DNA from: Saccharomonospora glauca K62
Lineage (GTDB): Bacteria; Actinomycetota; Actinomycetes; Mycobacteriales; Pseudonocardiaceae
Length of the DNA: 64,000 bases
Reading direction: 5' to 3'
Assembly: GCF_000243395.2 (NCBI RefSeq)
Contig: NZ_CM001484.1
Coordinates: 279,589 to 343,588 of the forward strand
The position numbers and the translations under genes are program-made. The first letter of the stretch is position 1; every line of letters begins with the position of its first letter. Positions 33,586 through 42,047 of this stretch are shown one piece after another. Below the pieces are notes generated by a model. That model did no database searches. It was not told where the DNA came from and saw nothing but the letters and a program-made list of their open reading frames with translations.

Positions 33586-35085
33586 ATGCGTATACGAACA
33601 CGTGTCTGCTCCGGTGGGGTCGCGGCGTGCCTGGTCACGGTGCTGACCGCCACGACGGCGAGCGCGGCCCCGGTGCGAGGGGCTCCCGGAGTCGGCGATC
33701 CGTACTACCCCGGCGACGGCAACGGCGGCTACGACGTCACGCACTACGACATCCGGCTGACCTACCAGCCGGAGACCGACCGGCTGTCCGGCACCACCAC
33801 GATCCTCGCGACCTCCACGGCGGAGCTGTCGAGCTTCAACCTGGACTTCGCGCTGGACGTGGAGTCGGTGCGGGTGAACAACCGCCCCGCGCGAGTCGAA
33901 CGGGACCCCGCCGACCCGACGGAGGTCGTGGTCGTTCCCGAGGAGGTCGTGGGGAAGGGCGAACCGATGACGGTGGTCGTCCGCTACGCCGACACCCCGT
34001 CGGAGGTGGCGGTGGACGGCGTCACCGCGTGGAAGCTCACCGAGACGGGAGCCCTGGCGGTCGATGAGCCGCACATCGCCGAGTGGTGGTTCCCCTCCAG
34101 CGACCATCCGACCGACAAGGCCACCTACGACGTCTCGGTGGAGGTTCCCGACGACGTCGTGGCCCTGTCGAACGGTGTGCTCGCCGGCACCAGCAAGCAG
34201 CGTGTCGGGTGGACGCGCTGGAACTGGCGCAGCGTCGAGCCGCAGGCCACCTACCTGACCTTCCTCGCCGTGGGTGACTACGACGTGCGGTACTCGACCA
34301 CCCCGAGCGGGCTGCCGAGCGTCACCGCCTACGAGACGACGTTGGGCGATTCGAGGGCCGCGGCGGAGGCGAGCATCGAGCGCACACCCGAGGTGGTGGA
34401 GTTTTTGGAGGGGCTGTTCGGCCCGTATCCGTTCGAGGCCCAGGGCGGCGTGGTGTCGACGGGGCTCGACTTCGCGCTGGAGAACCAGACCAGGCCGGTG
34501 TACGACGCCGGATTCTTCAGCCGTGGCTCGAACCTGTCGGTGGTGGTGCACGAGAACGCCCACCAGTGGTTCGGCGACTCCGTCTCGCTGGGTAGGTGGA
34601 GCGACATCTGGCTCAACGAGGGCTTCGCCAGCTACGCGGAGTTCCTGTGGTCGGAGCACGTGGGCGAGGGCACGGCCGACGAACTGGCGCGGTACCTCTA
34701 CGAGTCGATCCCGGCCGACGACGAGTTCTGGCAGGTGCTGCCCGGTGATCCGGGGGCGGACAACCAGTTCCACTCGGCCGTCTACGACCGTGGTGCCCTG
34801 GCGGTGCACGCGCTGCGCACGACGGTGGGCGACGAGGTGTTCTTCGAGCTGTTGCGCACGTGGCTCGACGAGCGGCGCGGCGGCCACGGAACCGTCGAGG
34901 AGTTCATCGCGCTGGCCGAGAAGCTGTCGGGCAAGCAGCTCGACGAGGTGTTCGATACCTGGCTGTTCACGAAGGGCAAGCCGAAGGTCGGGCCGAGCGG
35001 CGCCGAGGTGCGCGCGGCCGTGGCCGAACCCGAGTCATACCGCGAGATCGCTTTCACCCACGAGCAATTGGCAAAGCGCCAGTAG
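33586..35085 (+). CDS. Secreted M1 family metallopeptidase
   Basis: 499 residues from ATG 33586; GTG 33580 is the alternative. A signal peptide is visible (RIRTRVCSGGVAACLVTVL with TATTASAAP as the likely cleavage region), so the protein is exported. The N-terminal beta domain (YDVTHYDIRLTYQPETDRLSG) precedes the catalytic domain with the zinc motif VVHENAHQWFGDSVS (HExxH) and the third ligand Glu in IWLNEGFASYAEFLW. The aminopeptidase GxMEN motif is replaced by DFALENQT. The long C-terminal helical domain of PepN is absent. It probably cleaves peptides outside the cell. It sits between menD and a DUF3592 protein. Confidence 0.9.
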   Translation: MRIRTRVCSGGVAACLVTVLTATTASAAPVRGAPGVGDPYYPGDGNGGYDVTHYDIRLTYQPETDRLSGTTTILATSTAELSSFNLDFALDVESVRVNNRPARVERDPADPTEVVVVPEEVVGKGEPMTVVVRYADTPSEVAVDGVTAWKLTETGALAVDEPHIAEWWFPSSDHPTDKATYDVSVEVPDDVVALSNGVLAGTSKQRVGWTRWNWRSVEPQATYLTFLAVGDYDVRYSTTPSGLPSVTAYETTLGDSRAAAEASIERTPEVVEFLEGLFGPYPFEAQGGVVSTGLDFALENQTRPVYDAGFFSRGSNLSVVVHENAHQWFGDSVSLGRWSDIWLNEGFASYAEFLWSEHVGEGTADELARYLYESIPADDEFWQVLPGDPGADNQFHSAVYDRGALAVHALRTTVGDEVFFELLRTWLDERRGGHGTVEEFIALAEKLSGKQLDEVFDTWLFTKGKPKVGPSGAEVRAAVAEPESYREIAFTHEQLAKRQ

Positions 35086-35094
35086 GCGGGTCGA

Positions 35095-35100
35095 TATGCT
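35095..35100 (+). promoter_or_regulatory. Candidate -10 hexamer TATGCT, 6 bases before GTG 35107
   Basis: TATGCT (TANNNT) lies 6 bases before the DUF3592 start, suggesting a leaderless transcript. Confidence 0.45.
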
Positions 35101-35106
35101 CGCCGT

Positions 35107-35607
35107 GTGAGGACGGTCGGCCCCGAGCGCGCCGGGGAAGCAGCGCTTCAGGCGCGGCGTGAGCACGTGTTACGCCTCGGCTCCTGGGGCGTGCTCGGGG
35201 CCGCTTCGGTGATCACTCTGCTCGGAGTGGTGCTCGTCATGGGCGCCTTTCGCAACGACCAGCTGATCGCCGAGAACCACGGCACGGCCACGGCCCTGGT
35301 CGAACAGGTGATGTTCGACCGCACCCTCATCCGGTACGAGACCCCCGACGGCGTGTCGCACAGTCCCGAGAACGGGGTGCTCTACCCGGACGGTCTGACC
35401 GCCGGACAGCTCGTACGCATCGAGTACGACACCACCGACCCCGAACTCGCCAAGGTCGCCGAGCGCACATGGCTGCTCACCCTGCTTCCCGTGTCGACGA
35501 CCCTGCTGGTCACCTGGCTCGTGGCCGCCCCCCTGGCGTGGTTCCTGCGCTCCCGACTGCGCGCTCTGACCACGGTGAGGGAATCAACGGTCGGGGCAGC
35601 TCGCTGA
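35107..35607 (+). CDS. DUF3592-type membrane protein
   Basis: 166 residues from GTG 35107. A first helix (GVLGAASVITLLGVVLVMGAF) is followed by an extracytoplasmic domain (NHGTATALVEQVMFDRTLIRYETPDG, LTAGQLVRIEYDTTDPELA) and a second helix (LLTLLPVSTTLLVTWLVAAPL). The domain between two helices is that of DUF3592 proteins. The place between menD and menG matches Rv0556. Function unknown. Confidence 0.8.
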   Translation: MRTVGPERAGEAALQARREHVLRLGSWGVLGAASVITLLGVVLVMGAFRNDQLIAENHGTATALVEQVMFDRTLIRYETPDGVSHSPENGVLYPDGLTAGQLVRIEYDTTDPELAKVAERTWLLTLLPVSTTLLVTWLVAAPLAWFLRSRLRALTTVRESTVGAAR

Positions 35608-35661
35608 CCGGCTCCGGCTCGGTGGCCACCCGACGGCCGCAGCCGTTCCGGAGGAGCCGAC

Positions 35662-35667
35662 TAGACT
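35662..35667 (+). promoter_or_regulatory. Candidate -10 hexamer TAGACT, 6 bases before menG ATG
   Basis: TAGACT (TANNNT) is 6 bases before ATG 35674. A GGAGGAG lies further upstream and would not be in such a transcript. Confidence 0.45.
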
Positions 35668-35673
35668 CCCGAC

Positions 35674-36372
35674 ATGGCCCGAGCGAGCCTGGACAAGAAC
35701 CCAGCCGACGTCGCGGCGATGTTCGACGGCGTCGCCAAGCGCTACGACCGCGCGAACTCGGTGATGACGTTCGGCTTCGACCGGCGATGGCGCGTCATCA
35801 CGGGTCGAGCGCTCGACGCCCGCCCCGGCGAGAAGGTGCTCGACCTCGCCGCCGGTACGGGAGTGTCCACAGAGGAGTACGCCAGGGGCGGTGCGTGGTG
35901 CGTCGCCGCCGACTTCTCGCTCGGCATGCTCAAGGGCGGGCGGCACCGCGGGTTGCCGATGGTGGCCGCCGACGCGCTGCGACTGCCGTTCGCGGACGAC
36001 TCGTTCGACGCCGTCACGATCACGTTCGGGCTGCGGAACTTCGTCGACACCAAGGCGGCGCTCGTCGAGATCCTGAGGGTGGTCAAGCCGGGCGGCAGGC
36101 TGATCGTGTGCGAGGCGTCGACCCCGCCGTTCGCGCCGATCCGCTTCGTCTACCGCAAGTTCGCGCTGCGCCTGATGACCTGGTTCGGCCGGAGGGTGTC
36201 GTCGAACCCGGAGGCGTACTCGTACCTGTTCGAGTCCATGCTGACCTGGCCCGATCAGCGGCGCCTGGCGGAGATCATCGCCGACTCCGGCTGGCGTGGC
36301 GTCGAGTGGATGAACCTCACATTCGGCGTGGTGGCCATCCACCGTGCATGGAAGCCCAAAGCCGACTCGTAG
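35674..36372 (+). CDS. menG: Demethylmenaquinone methyltransferase
   Basis: 232 residues from ATG 35674. It transfers a methyl group from SAM to demethylmenaquinone, making menaquinone. The UbiE/MenG fold is plain: VAAMFDGVAKRYDRANSVMTFG, the SAM loop VLDLAAGTGVSTEEYA, LPFADDSFDAVTITFGLRNF and LRVVKPGGRLIVCEASTP, ending TFGVVAIHRAWKP. Length is normal. It is followed after 9 bases by menJ, so the last two steps of the pathway are encoded together; both genes also have their own -10 candidates. Confidence 0.96.
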   Translation: MARASLDKNPADVAAMFDGVAKRYDRANSVMTFGFDRRWRVITGRALDARPGEKVLDLAAGTGVSTEEYARGGAWCVAADFSLGMLKGGRHRGLPMVAADALRLPFADDSFDAVTITFGLRNFVDTKAALVEILRVVKPGGRLIVCEASTPPFAPIRFVYRKFALRLMTWFGRRVSSNPEAYSYLFESMLTWPDQRRLAEIIADSGWRGVEWMNLTFGVVAIHRAWKPKADS

Positions 36373-36375
36373 ACT
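36370..36375 (+). promoter_or_regulatory. Candidate -10 hexamer TAGACT overlapping the menG stop
   Basis: TAGACT begins with the menG TAG stop and ends 6 bases before ATG 36382 of menJ. It is identical to the hexamer before menG. Confidence 0.45.
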
Positions 36376-36381
36376 CGCCGC

Positions 36382-37656
36382 ATGACTCACGACGCCCAGG
36401 TCATCGTCGTCGGTGCGGGTCCGGCGGGCTCCACGGCGGCCACCTATCTCGCCCGCGCGGGCGTCGACGTGCTCCTTCTGGAGAAGACGAGCTTCCCTCG
36501 CGAGAAGGTGTGTGGTGACGGTCTCACGCCGCGAGGCGTCAAGCAGCTCATCGACCTCGGCATCGACACCAGCCGCGAGGCGGGCTGGGTGCACAGCAGG
36601 GGGCTGCGCATCCTCACCGGCGAGCTGACCCTGGAGCTCGACTGGCCCGAGCTGACGGCCTACCCGCCTTACGGTGTGATGCGTACTCGCCGTGACTTCG
36701 ACGAGCTGCTCGCGAGGACAGCCGTCAAGGCAGGGGCGCGACTGCTGGAGCGCACCGCGGTGACCGGGGCGATCACCGACGAGCGCACCGGTCGAGTCGT
36801 CGGGGTGCGAGCCAAGCAGGGACCCGAGCGCAAGCCGGTCTCCTACCACGCGCCGTTGGTGCTGGCCTGCGACGGAGTGTCCGCGCGGCTGGCGCTCTCG
36901 GTGGGCATCCAGAAGAACGACAGCAGGCCGATGGGCGTCGCCGTGCGTCGTTACTACCGCAGCCCCCGTCACGACGACGCCTACATCGAGGGGCATCTGG
37001 AGCTGTGGGACCGCAGGGACCCGCGGAACCCGCAGTTGCTCCCCGGCTACGGGTGGGCCTTCCCACTCGGCGACGGAACGGTGAACGTCGGGTTGGGGAT
37101 GCTGTCGACCTCGAAGTCGTTCCGCAACATCGACTACCGGGCGTTGCTGCGTTCGTGGCTCGACTCGACGCCCGAGGAGTGGGGCTACCGCGAGGAGAAC
37201 GCGGTGGGCCGTATCGGCGGTGCCGGTATCCCGATGGGTTTCAACCGCACCCCGCACTATCGCGACGGACTTCTGCTGCTCGGCGACGCGGGCGGCATGG
37301 TGAGTCCTTTCAACGGCGAGGGCATCGCGGCCGCGATGGAGTCGGCCAAGCTGGCGGCGGAGCACGTGGTCCAGGCGCTCGCGCGTCCGGAAGGGGCGTC
37401 TCGTGAGCGTGCCTTGCGGGGCTATCCGCGTGCGGTCGCGGACCTGATGGGCGGCTACTACCGGCTCGGCAACCTCTTCGCCAAGGCCATCGGCCACCCG
37501 AAGGTCATGCGCGCGGCCACCAAGTACGGGCTGCGGATCAGGCCGTTGATCCCCTTGGTGTTCAAGGGGCTCTCCGGTTGCTACGACCCGAAGGGCGGCG
37601 ACGTCGTCGACCGGCTCGTGGCCACGTTGTCACGCCTCGCGCCCGCGCCTCGCTGA
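36382..37656 (+). CDS. menJ: Menaquinone reductase MenJ (geranylgeranyl reductase family flavoprotein)
   Basis: 424 residues from ATG 36382. The FAD-binding N-terminus is AQVIVVGAGPAGSTAATYLARAG, followed by LLEKTSFPREKVCGDGLTPRG, the family hallmark, and the second FAD motif LLLLGDAGGMVSPFNGEGIAAAM. In M. tuberculosis the counterpart Rv0561c (MenJ) saturates one isoprene double bond of menaquinone, giving MK-9(II-H2). The same role is likely here, given the position right after menG. Archaeal-type geranylgeranyl reductase activity on lipids is the alternative. Confidence 0.92.
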   Translation: MTHDAQVIVVGAGPAGSTAATYLARAGVDVLLLEKTSFPREKVCGDGLTPRGVKQLIDLGIDTSREAGWVHSRGLRILTGELTLELDWPELTAYPPYGVMRTRRDFDELLARTAVKAGARLLERTAVTGAITDERTGRVVGVRAKQGPERKPVSYHAPLVLACDGVSARLALSVGIQKNDSRPMGVAVRRYYRSPRHDDAYIEGHLELWDRRDPRNPQLLPGYGWAFPLGDGTVNVGLGMLSTSKSFRNIDYRALLRSWLDSTPEEWGYREENAVGRIGGAGIPMGFNRTPHYRDGLLLLGDAGGMVSPFNGEGIAAAMESAKLAAEHVVQALARPEGASRERALRGYPRAVADLMGGYYRLGNLFAKAIGHPKVMRAATKYGLRIRPLIPLVFKGLSGCYDPKGGDVVDRLVATLSRLAPAPR

Positions 37657-37855
37657 CCGACCACCCGGTCAGTGGGAAACATCACAGTACACGCGTACTT
37701 CTATGTGTTCCGGGACACGTTCCCGAGTGTTTTGTGCAGGTAGCACAGGGTGTTCGCCCCGGGGGCCAGGGCGGCCGTAACGTCGTCGCGTCCCGAATGG
37801 TTCCATCGGGCGCTAGCGACAAGGTGTGAGTTACGTCTTACACTGCACCCATGTT

Positions 37856-37873
37856 TTGTGAAGGGATTCACAA
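37856..37873 (+). promoter_or_regulatory. Perfect Rex operator 1 upstream of nuoA
   Basis: TTGTGAAGGGATTCACAA is an exact TTGTGAA-N4-TTCACAA palindrome, the consensus known for Streptomyces Rex. It lies 12 bases downstream of the TACACT -10 candidate, around the expected start of transcription. Confidence 0.88.
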
Positions 37874-37887
37874 CCCCGCAGACCGGC

Positions 37888-37905
37888 TTGTGAACTCCTT
37901 CACAA
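37888..37905 (+). promoter_or_regulatory. Perfect Rex operator 2 upstream of nuoA
   Basis: TTGTGAACTCCTTCACAA is a second exact consensus palindrome. Its centre is 32 bases from that of the first, about three helical turns, so two Rex dimers could bind the same face of the DNA. Confidence 0.88.
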
Positions 37906-38065
37906 GCGGGAATGGTTGCCTCGTTCGTGACAGAGGTGGTTAAGAACACAAAGTAAGGCGGTCCTTACTCCCAGCGGTGTGGCGTAGGTCCCTTAAAGTC
38001 TCGCCACGACAGTCAGTTGTCGACCATGTCCGTTACGCAGCGGCGCGTGAAAGGATGGTGCCGCA

Positions 38066-38485
38066 GTGATCTCCTCGGTGTCCGCGACGGAGGTTCTGGC
38101 GCAGGAGAGCGCGGATTCCGGCCTCGGCGTTTTCCTGCCTCTGGTGTTGCTGTTCGGGCTCGCGCTCGCGTTCGCGCTCTTCTCCGTCCTGCTCGGACCA
38201 CTGCTGGGCCCCAGTCGGTACAACAAAGCCAAGCTCTCCGCGTACGAATGCGGTATCGAACCGTCCCCGCAGCCGCTGGTGGGCGGTGGCCGCATGCCCA
38301 TCGCCTACTACGTGACGGCGATGCTGTTCATCCTCTTCGACATCGAGATGGTGTTCCTCTTCCCCTACGCCGTGTCGGCGGACTTCCTGGGGTTGTGGGG
38401 AGTCGCCGCCGTCTCGTTGTTCATCGCGACGTTCTTCATCGCCGACATCTACGTGTGGCGGCGCGGCGGGCTGGATTGGAACTGA
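38066..38485 (+). CDS. nuoA: NADH-quinone oxidoreductase subunit A
   Basis: 139 residues from GTG 38066, with GAAAGGATGG upstream. NuoA is a three-helix membrane subunit at the joint between the arms of complex I. The helices are [42 protein letters not shown] and [19 protein letters not shown]; the conserved Cys loop YECGIEPS lies between helices 1 and 2, and the acidic DIEMVF in helix 2. The first ~20 residues are an extra, alanine-poor leader. It is the first gene of the 14-gene nuo operon. Confidence 0.97.
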   Translation: MISSVSATEVLAQESADSGLGVFLPLVLLFGLALAFALFSVLLGPLLGPSRYNKAKLSAYECGIEPSPQPLVGGGRMPIAYYVTAMLFILFDIEMVFLFPYAVSADFLGLWGVAAVSLFIATFFIADIYVWRRGGLDWN

Positions 38486-38492
38486 TCGAACC

Positions 38493-39041
38493 ATGGGTCT
38501 GGAAGAGAAGCTCCCGAACGGATTCCTGCTGACGACGCTGGAGAGCGTGGTCAACTGGGCCCGCAAGAACTCGATGTGGCCCGCCACGTTCGGCCTCGCC
38601 TGCTGTGCGATCGAGATGATGACCACCGGTGGGTCGCGCTACGACATCTCACGGTTCGGCATGGAGCGCTTCAGCGCCACGCCTCGGCAGGCCGACCTCA
38701 TGATCGTCGCGGGCCGGGTCACGCAGAAGATGGCTCCGGTCCTGCGTCAGGTCTACGACCAGATGCCTGAGCCGAAGTGGGTGCTCGCCATGGGCGTGTG
38801 CGCCTCCTCGGGCGGGATGTTCAACAACTACGCCGTCGTGCAGGGTGTCGACCACATCGTCCCGGTCGACATGTACCTGCCCGGTTGTCCGCCGAGGCCG
38901 GAGATGCTGCTCGACGCGATTCTCAAGCTGCACGCCAAGGTGCAGAACGAGCCCTTGGGACCCCGGCGCGCGGCCGCGTTGGCCGAGAGCGGGAAGAAGA
39001 CGGAGATCATCCCTTCGTCGATCAAGTACGCGAAAAAGTGA
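38493..39041 (+). CDS. nuoB: NADH-quinone oxidoreductase subunit B
   Basis: 182 residues from ATG 38493. NuoB holds the terminal iron-sulfur cluster N2, which passes electrons to menaquinone. Its ligands are visible: the tandem Cys in [11 protein letters not shown], the Cys of [14 protein letters not shown] and that of [18 protein letters not shown]. The length is normal. The stop overlaps the start region of nuoC. Confidence 0.98.
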   Translation: MGLEEKLPNGFLLTTLESVVNWARKNSMWPATFGLACCAIEMMTTGGSRYDISRFGMERFSATPRQADLMIVAGRVTQKMAPVLRQVYDQMPEPKWVLAMGVCASSGGMFNNYAVVQGVDHIVPVDMYLPGCPPRPEMLLDAILKLHAKVQNEPLGPRRAAALAESGKKTEIIPSSIKYAKK

Positions 39042-39808
39042 TGGGCATGCCTGACGAGAAGCCAGAGACCGGCGGCGAGTTGTCGAGCGCCGAACACAGC
39101 GAGAACGGGCTGCGCCCGCAGGGAGCCGAGCCGGCCGCGGCCGCGGAACCGGTGATCGCGGGCCGGGAACGCCGCGGCATGTTCGGGGTGTCGGGCAGCG
39201 GTGACACCTCGGGGTACGGCGGTCTGCGGCTGCCCGCGTACTCGCCACCGCCCGCCGAGCGGCCGTACGGCGGCTGGTTCGACGACTTCGCCGACGAGTT
39301 CTACGCCGCCCTGTCGGACAACGGGATTCCGGCCGAGGCGATCCAGCAGGTCACCATCGACCGCGGCGAGATCACGTTCTACGTGCGACGCGAGCACCTG
39401 GTGGAGATCTGCCGGACCCTGCGCGACGATCCGGGACTGCGGTTCGAGGTGTGCACCTCCGTGTCCGGTGTGGACTACGGCGTCGACGTGCCGCAGCGGC
39501 TGCACTCGGTGTACCAGCTGTTGTCGATGACCTACCGGCGGCGAATCCGGCTGGAGGTCACGCTGGATGTCGACGACCCGCACGTGCCGTCCATTGTGGA
39601 GGTGTATCCGACGGCCGACTGGCACGAGCGGGAGGCCTACGACATGTTCGGAATCGTCTACGACGGGCACCCGGCCCTGACCCGGATCCTCATGCCGGAC
39701 GACTGGGAAGGCCACCCACAACGCAAGGACTACCCGCTGGGCGGAATCCCGGTGGAGTACAAGGGCGCGGAAATCCCGCCGCCCGACACGCGGAGGTCCT
39801 ACTCATGA
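39041..39808 (+). CDS. nuoC: NADH-quinone oxidoreductase subunit C
   Basis: 255 residues from ATG 39041, which shares its A with the nuoB stop; ATG 39047 and GTG 39038 are close alternatives. The first ~70 residues are a low-complexity extension; the core follows ([49 protein letters not shown] is the conserved block, here in part: [13 protein letters not shown]). NuoC is a structural subunit of the hydrophilic arm beside NuoD. The tail [20 protein letters not shown] is typical. The longer frame to 38777 is antecedent noise inside nuoB. Confidence 0.96.
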   Translation: MGMPDEKPETGGELSSAEHSENGLRPQGAEPAAAAEPVIAGRERRGMFGVSGSGDTSGYGGLRLPAYSPPPAERPYGGWFDDFADEFYAALSDNGIPAEAIQQVTIDRGEITFYVRREHLVEICRTLRDDPGLRFEVCTSVSGVDYGVDVPQRLHSVYQLLSMTYRRRIRLEVTLDVDDPHVPSIVEVYPTADWHEREAYDMFGIVYDGHPALTRILMPDDWEGHPQRKDYPLGGIPVEYKGAEIPPPDTRRSYS

Positions 39809-41178
39809 CCACGAGCGACCGCATCGCCGACGCGAGCACCGGCACCGACACCACGGCCGAGGGCGCCGACAGCACCCGCTACGCCGAGCACCGTGACACC
39901 ACCGAAGGCCGCGTCTACACGGTCGTGGGTGGTGACTGGGACGACGTCCTCTCGGACGCCACCCAGGCCGAACGCATGGTCATCAACATGGGGCCGCAGC
40001 ACCCGTCCACACACGGGGTGCTCCGGCTCGTCCTGGAGATGGAGGGCGAGACCGTCACCCAGCTCCGGTCGGTGATCGGCTACCTCCACACCGGGATCGA
40101 GAAGAACTGCGAGTACCGGACGTGGACCCAGGGCGTCACGTTCGTGACCCGCATGGACTACCTCTCCCCGCTGTTCAACGAGATGGGCTACTGCCTCGGG
40201 GTGGAGAAGCTCCTCGGCATCGAGGTGCCCCGGCGGGCGCAGCTCCTGCGAATCATGCTCATGGAGCTCAACCGCCTGGCCTCGCACTTCGTCTACATCG
40301 CCACCGGTGGCATGGAGCTGGGGTCGACCACCGCCATGACGCTCGGCTTCCGGGAGCGCGAGGAGGTACTGCACCTGCTCGAACACCTGACGGGGCTGCG
40401 CATGAACCACGCGTTCATCCGCCCCGGTGGGCTCGCGCAGGACATGCCGGAGGACTTCCACGAGAAGGTCACCGAGTTCTGCAAGGTGATGGACAAGCGC
40501 CTCCCGCTGTACGACAAGCTGTTCACCGGACAGCCGATCTGGCGCAACCGTCTCAAGGGTGTCGGTTTCCTCCCACTGGACGCGTGCCTGGCGCTGGGCG
40601 TCACCGGACCGGTGCTGCGCTCGGCCGGACTCCCGTGGGACCTGCGCAAGGTGGAGCCCTACTCGGGGTACGACGAGATCGACTTCGAGGTCCCCACGTC
40701 CACCGACGCCGACTGCTGGGCCCGTTACCTGCTGCGGGTCGAGGAAATGCACCAGTCCCTGCGGATCATCCGCCAGGTGCTGAAGATGCTGGAGCCCGGC
40801 CCCGTGATGGTGGAGGACCGCAAGATCGCGTGGCCCGCCCAGTTGTCGGTCTCCAGCGACGGCTTGGGCAACTCCCTCGAACACGTCCGCAAGATCATGG
40901 GCCAGTCGATGGAGTCGCTCATCCACCACTTCAAGTTGGTCACCGAAGGCTTCCGGGTTCCGCCGGGCCAGGTGTACTCGGCGGTGGAGTCGCCGCGAGG
41001 CGAACTCGGCTTCCACCTCGTGTCCGACGGCGGTACCCGACCGCTTCGCGTCCACGTGAGGGAACCGAGCTTCGTGAACCTGCAAGCGATGCCCGCCATG
41101 GCGGAAGGCGGCCTCGTCGCCGACGTCATCGCGGCCATCGCCTCGATCGACCCGGTGATGGGGGGAGTGGACCGATGA
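39805..41178 (+). CDS. nuoD: NADH-quinone oxidoreductase subunit D
   Basis: 457 residues from ATG 39805, overlapping the nuoC stop. NuoD forms the quinone-binding site with NuoB. The block [20 protein letters not shown] carries the conserved His of the quinone pocket; [31 protein letters not shown] and the C-terminal DPVMGGVDR are also intact. The N-terminal ~45 residues are a Thr/Asp/Ala-rich extension not found in E. coli. Confidence 0.98.
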   Translation: MTTSDRIADASTGTDTTAEGADSTRYAEHRDTTEGRVYTVVGGDWDDVLSDATQAERMVINMGPQHPSTHGVLRLVLEMEGETVTQLRSVIGYLHTGIEKNCEYRTWTQGVTFVTRMDYLSPLFNEMGYCLGVEKLLGIEVPRRAQLLRIMLMELNRLASHFVYIATGGMELGSTTAMTLGFREREEVLHLLEHLTGLRMNHAFIRPGGLAQDMPEDFHEKVTEFCKVMDKRLPLYDKLFTGQPIWRNRLKGVGFLPLDACLALGVTGPVLRSAGLPWDLRKVEPYSGYDEIDFEVPTSTDADCWARYLLRVEEMHQSLRIIRQVLKMLEPGPVMVEDRKIAWPAQLSVSSDGLGNSLEHVRKIMGQSMESLIHHFKLVTEGFRVPPGQVYSAVESPRGELGFHLVSDGGTRPLRVHVREPSFVNLQAMPAMAEGGLVADVIAAIASIDPVMGGVDR

Positions 41179-42047
41179 CCACGCCGTCGCAGCAGCCGTC
41201 GAAGACACCGGAGCCCGGGGCCCGGCCCGCCGAGCAGACCTACGCCGCTGCCTCGGAGGACGTCGACGTCAAGGCCATCTCGCCGGTCGCCGACGAGGAA
41301 CCGAAGGGCGAGTCGCAGCTTTCCGACCCGTTCGGCCCCGAGGTCGAGGCCGAGGCGAAGGAACTCGTGGCCCGCTACCCGCAGGCGCGCTCGGCTCTGC
41401 TGCCGATGCTGCACCTCGTGCAGTCGGTGCAGGGTTACGTCAGCCAGGAGGGCATCGCGTTCTGCGCCCGGCAGCTCGACCTCACCGAGGCCGAGGTCAG
41501 CGCGGTCGCCACCTTCTACACGATGTACAAGCGCAAGCCGTGCGGGCAGCACCTCGTGAGCGTGTGCACGAACACGATGTGCGCGATGCTGGGAGGCGAC
41601 GAGATCTACCGCACGCTGTCCGAACACCTCGGTGAGGACGGCAAGCCCCTCGGCCACGAGGAGACGGCGGGCGAACCGGGGGAGCCCGGCTCCATCACGT
41701 TGGAGCACGCGGAATGCCTGGCCGCCTGCGATTTCGGGCCGGTCGTCCAGGTCAACTACGAGTACTTCGACAACCAGACCCCCGACAAGGCGGTCGAGTT
41801 GGTCGACGCGTTGCGGCGCGGCGAGAAACCGCAGCCGACCCGCGGTGCGCCGTTGACCGACTTCCGGTCCGTGGAACGTCAGCTCGCCGGGTTCTTCCCC
41901 GAGGAGGAGGACGTTTTCCGCTCCGATGTGGACGGACCTTCCCAGGCCGTCGAGACGCTGCGGGGAGCACAGCTCGCCGCGGATCGCGGTTGGACGGCGC
42001 CGATGATGCCGGATGACGCTCCGTTGCCGGAGGTGGAGGCGAAATGA
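41175..42047 (+). CDS. nuoE: NADH-quinone oxidoreductase subunit E
   Basis: 290 residues from ATG 41175, overlapping the nuoD stop. NuoE carries a [2Fe-2S] cluster in the NADH-oxidising module; ligands are the pair in [11 protein letters not shown] (C-x4-C) and the pair in [10 protein letters not shown] (C-x3-C). The core spans about residues 50-215. Both ends are extended relative to E. coli NuoE (166 residues): ~50 disordered residues at the front and ~75 acidic residues at the back. The upstream open frame to 40122 lies inside nuoD and is not used. Confidence 0.96.
   Translation: MTTPSQQPSKTPEPGARPAEQTYAAASEDVDVKAISPVADEEPKGESQLSDPFGPEVEAEAKELVARYPQARSALLPMLHLVQSVQGYVSQEGIAFCARQLDLTEAEVSAVATFYTMYKRKPCGQHLVSVCTNTMCAMLGGDEIYRTLSEHLGEDGKPLGHEETAGEPGEPGSITLEHAECLAACDFGPVVQVNYEYFDNQTPDKAVELVDALRRGEKPQPTRGAPLTDFRSVERQLAGFFPEEEDVFRSDVDGPSQAVETLRGAQLAADRGWTAPMMPDDAPLPEVEAK

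Larger units (their letters stand above)
37657..38065 (+). promoter_or_regulatory. nuo operon control region (408 bases without a gene)
   Basis: It begins with a weak hairpin at the menJ stop (TGACCG/CGGTCA, 37654-37671). A promoter candidate follows: -35 GCGACA (37816-37821), 17 bases, -10 TACACT (37839-37844). An imperfect palindrome GTGTGAG-N6-CTTACAC (37824-37843) covers the spacer. Two perfect Rex operators lie just downstream. Then comes GTAAGG-CGGT-CCTTAC (37953-37968) and a second -10-like TAAAGT (37994-37999). A nuo transcript from the first promoter would have a leader of roughly 215 bases. GAAAGGATGG precedes the nuoA GTG. Confidence 0.65.

Noticed and set aside
31745..33601. N-terminal extension of menB (926-residue frame)
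   Set aside because: It is antisense to menD; the GTG at 31744 gives the conserved MenB N-terminus.
37994..37999. TAAAGT as the main nuoA -10
   Set aside because: It fits TANNNT but has no matching -35 at 16-19 bases and lies about 90 bases from the Rex operators; the upstream GCGACA/TACACT pair fits better. It may be a secondary promoter.
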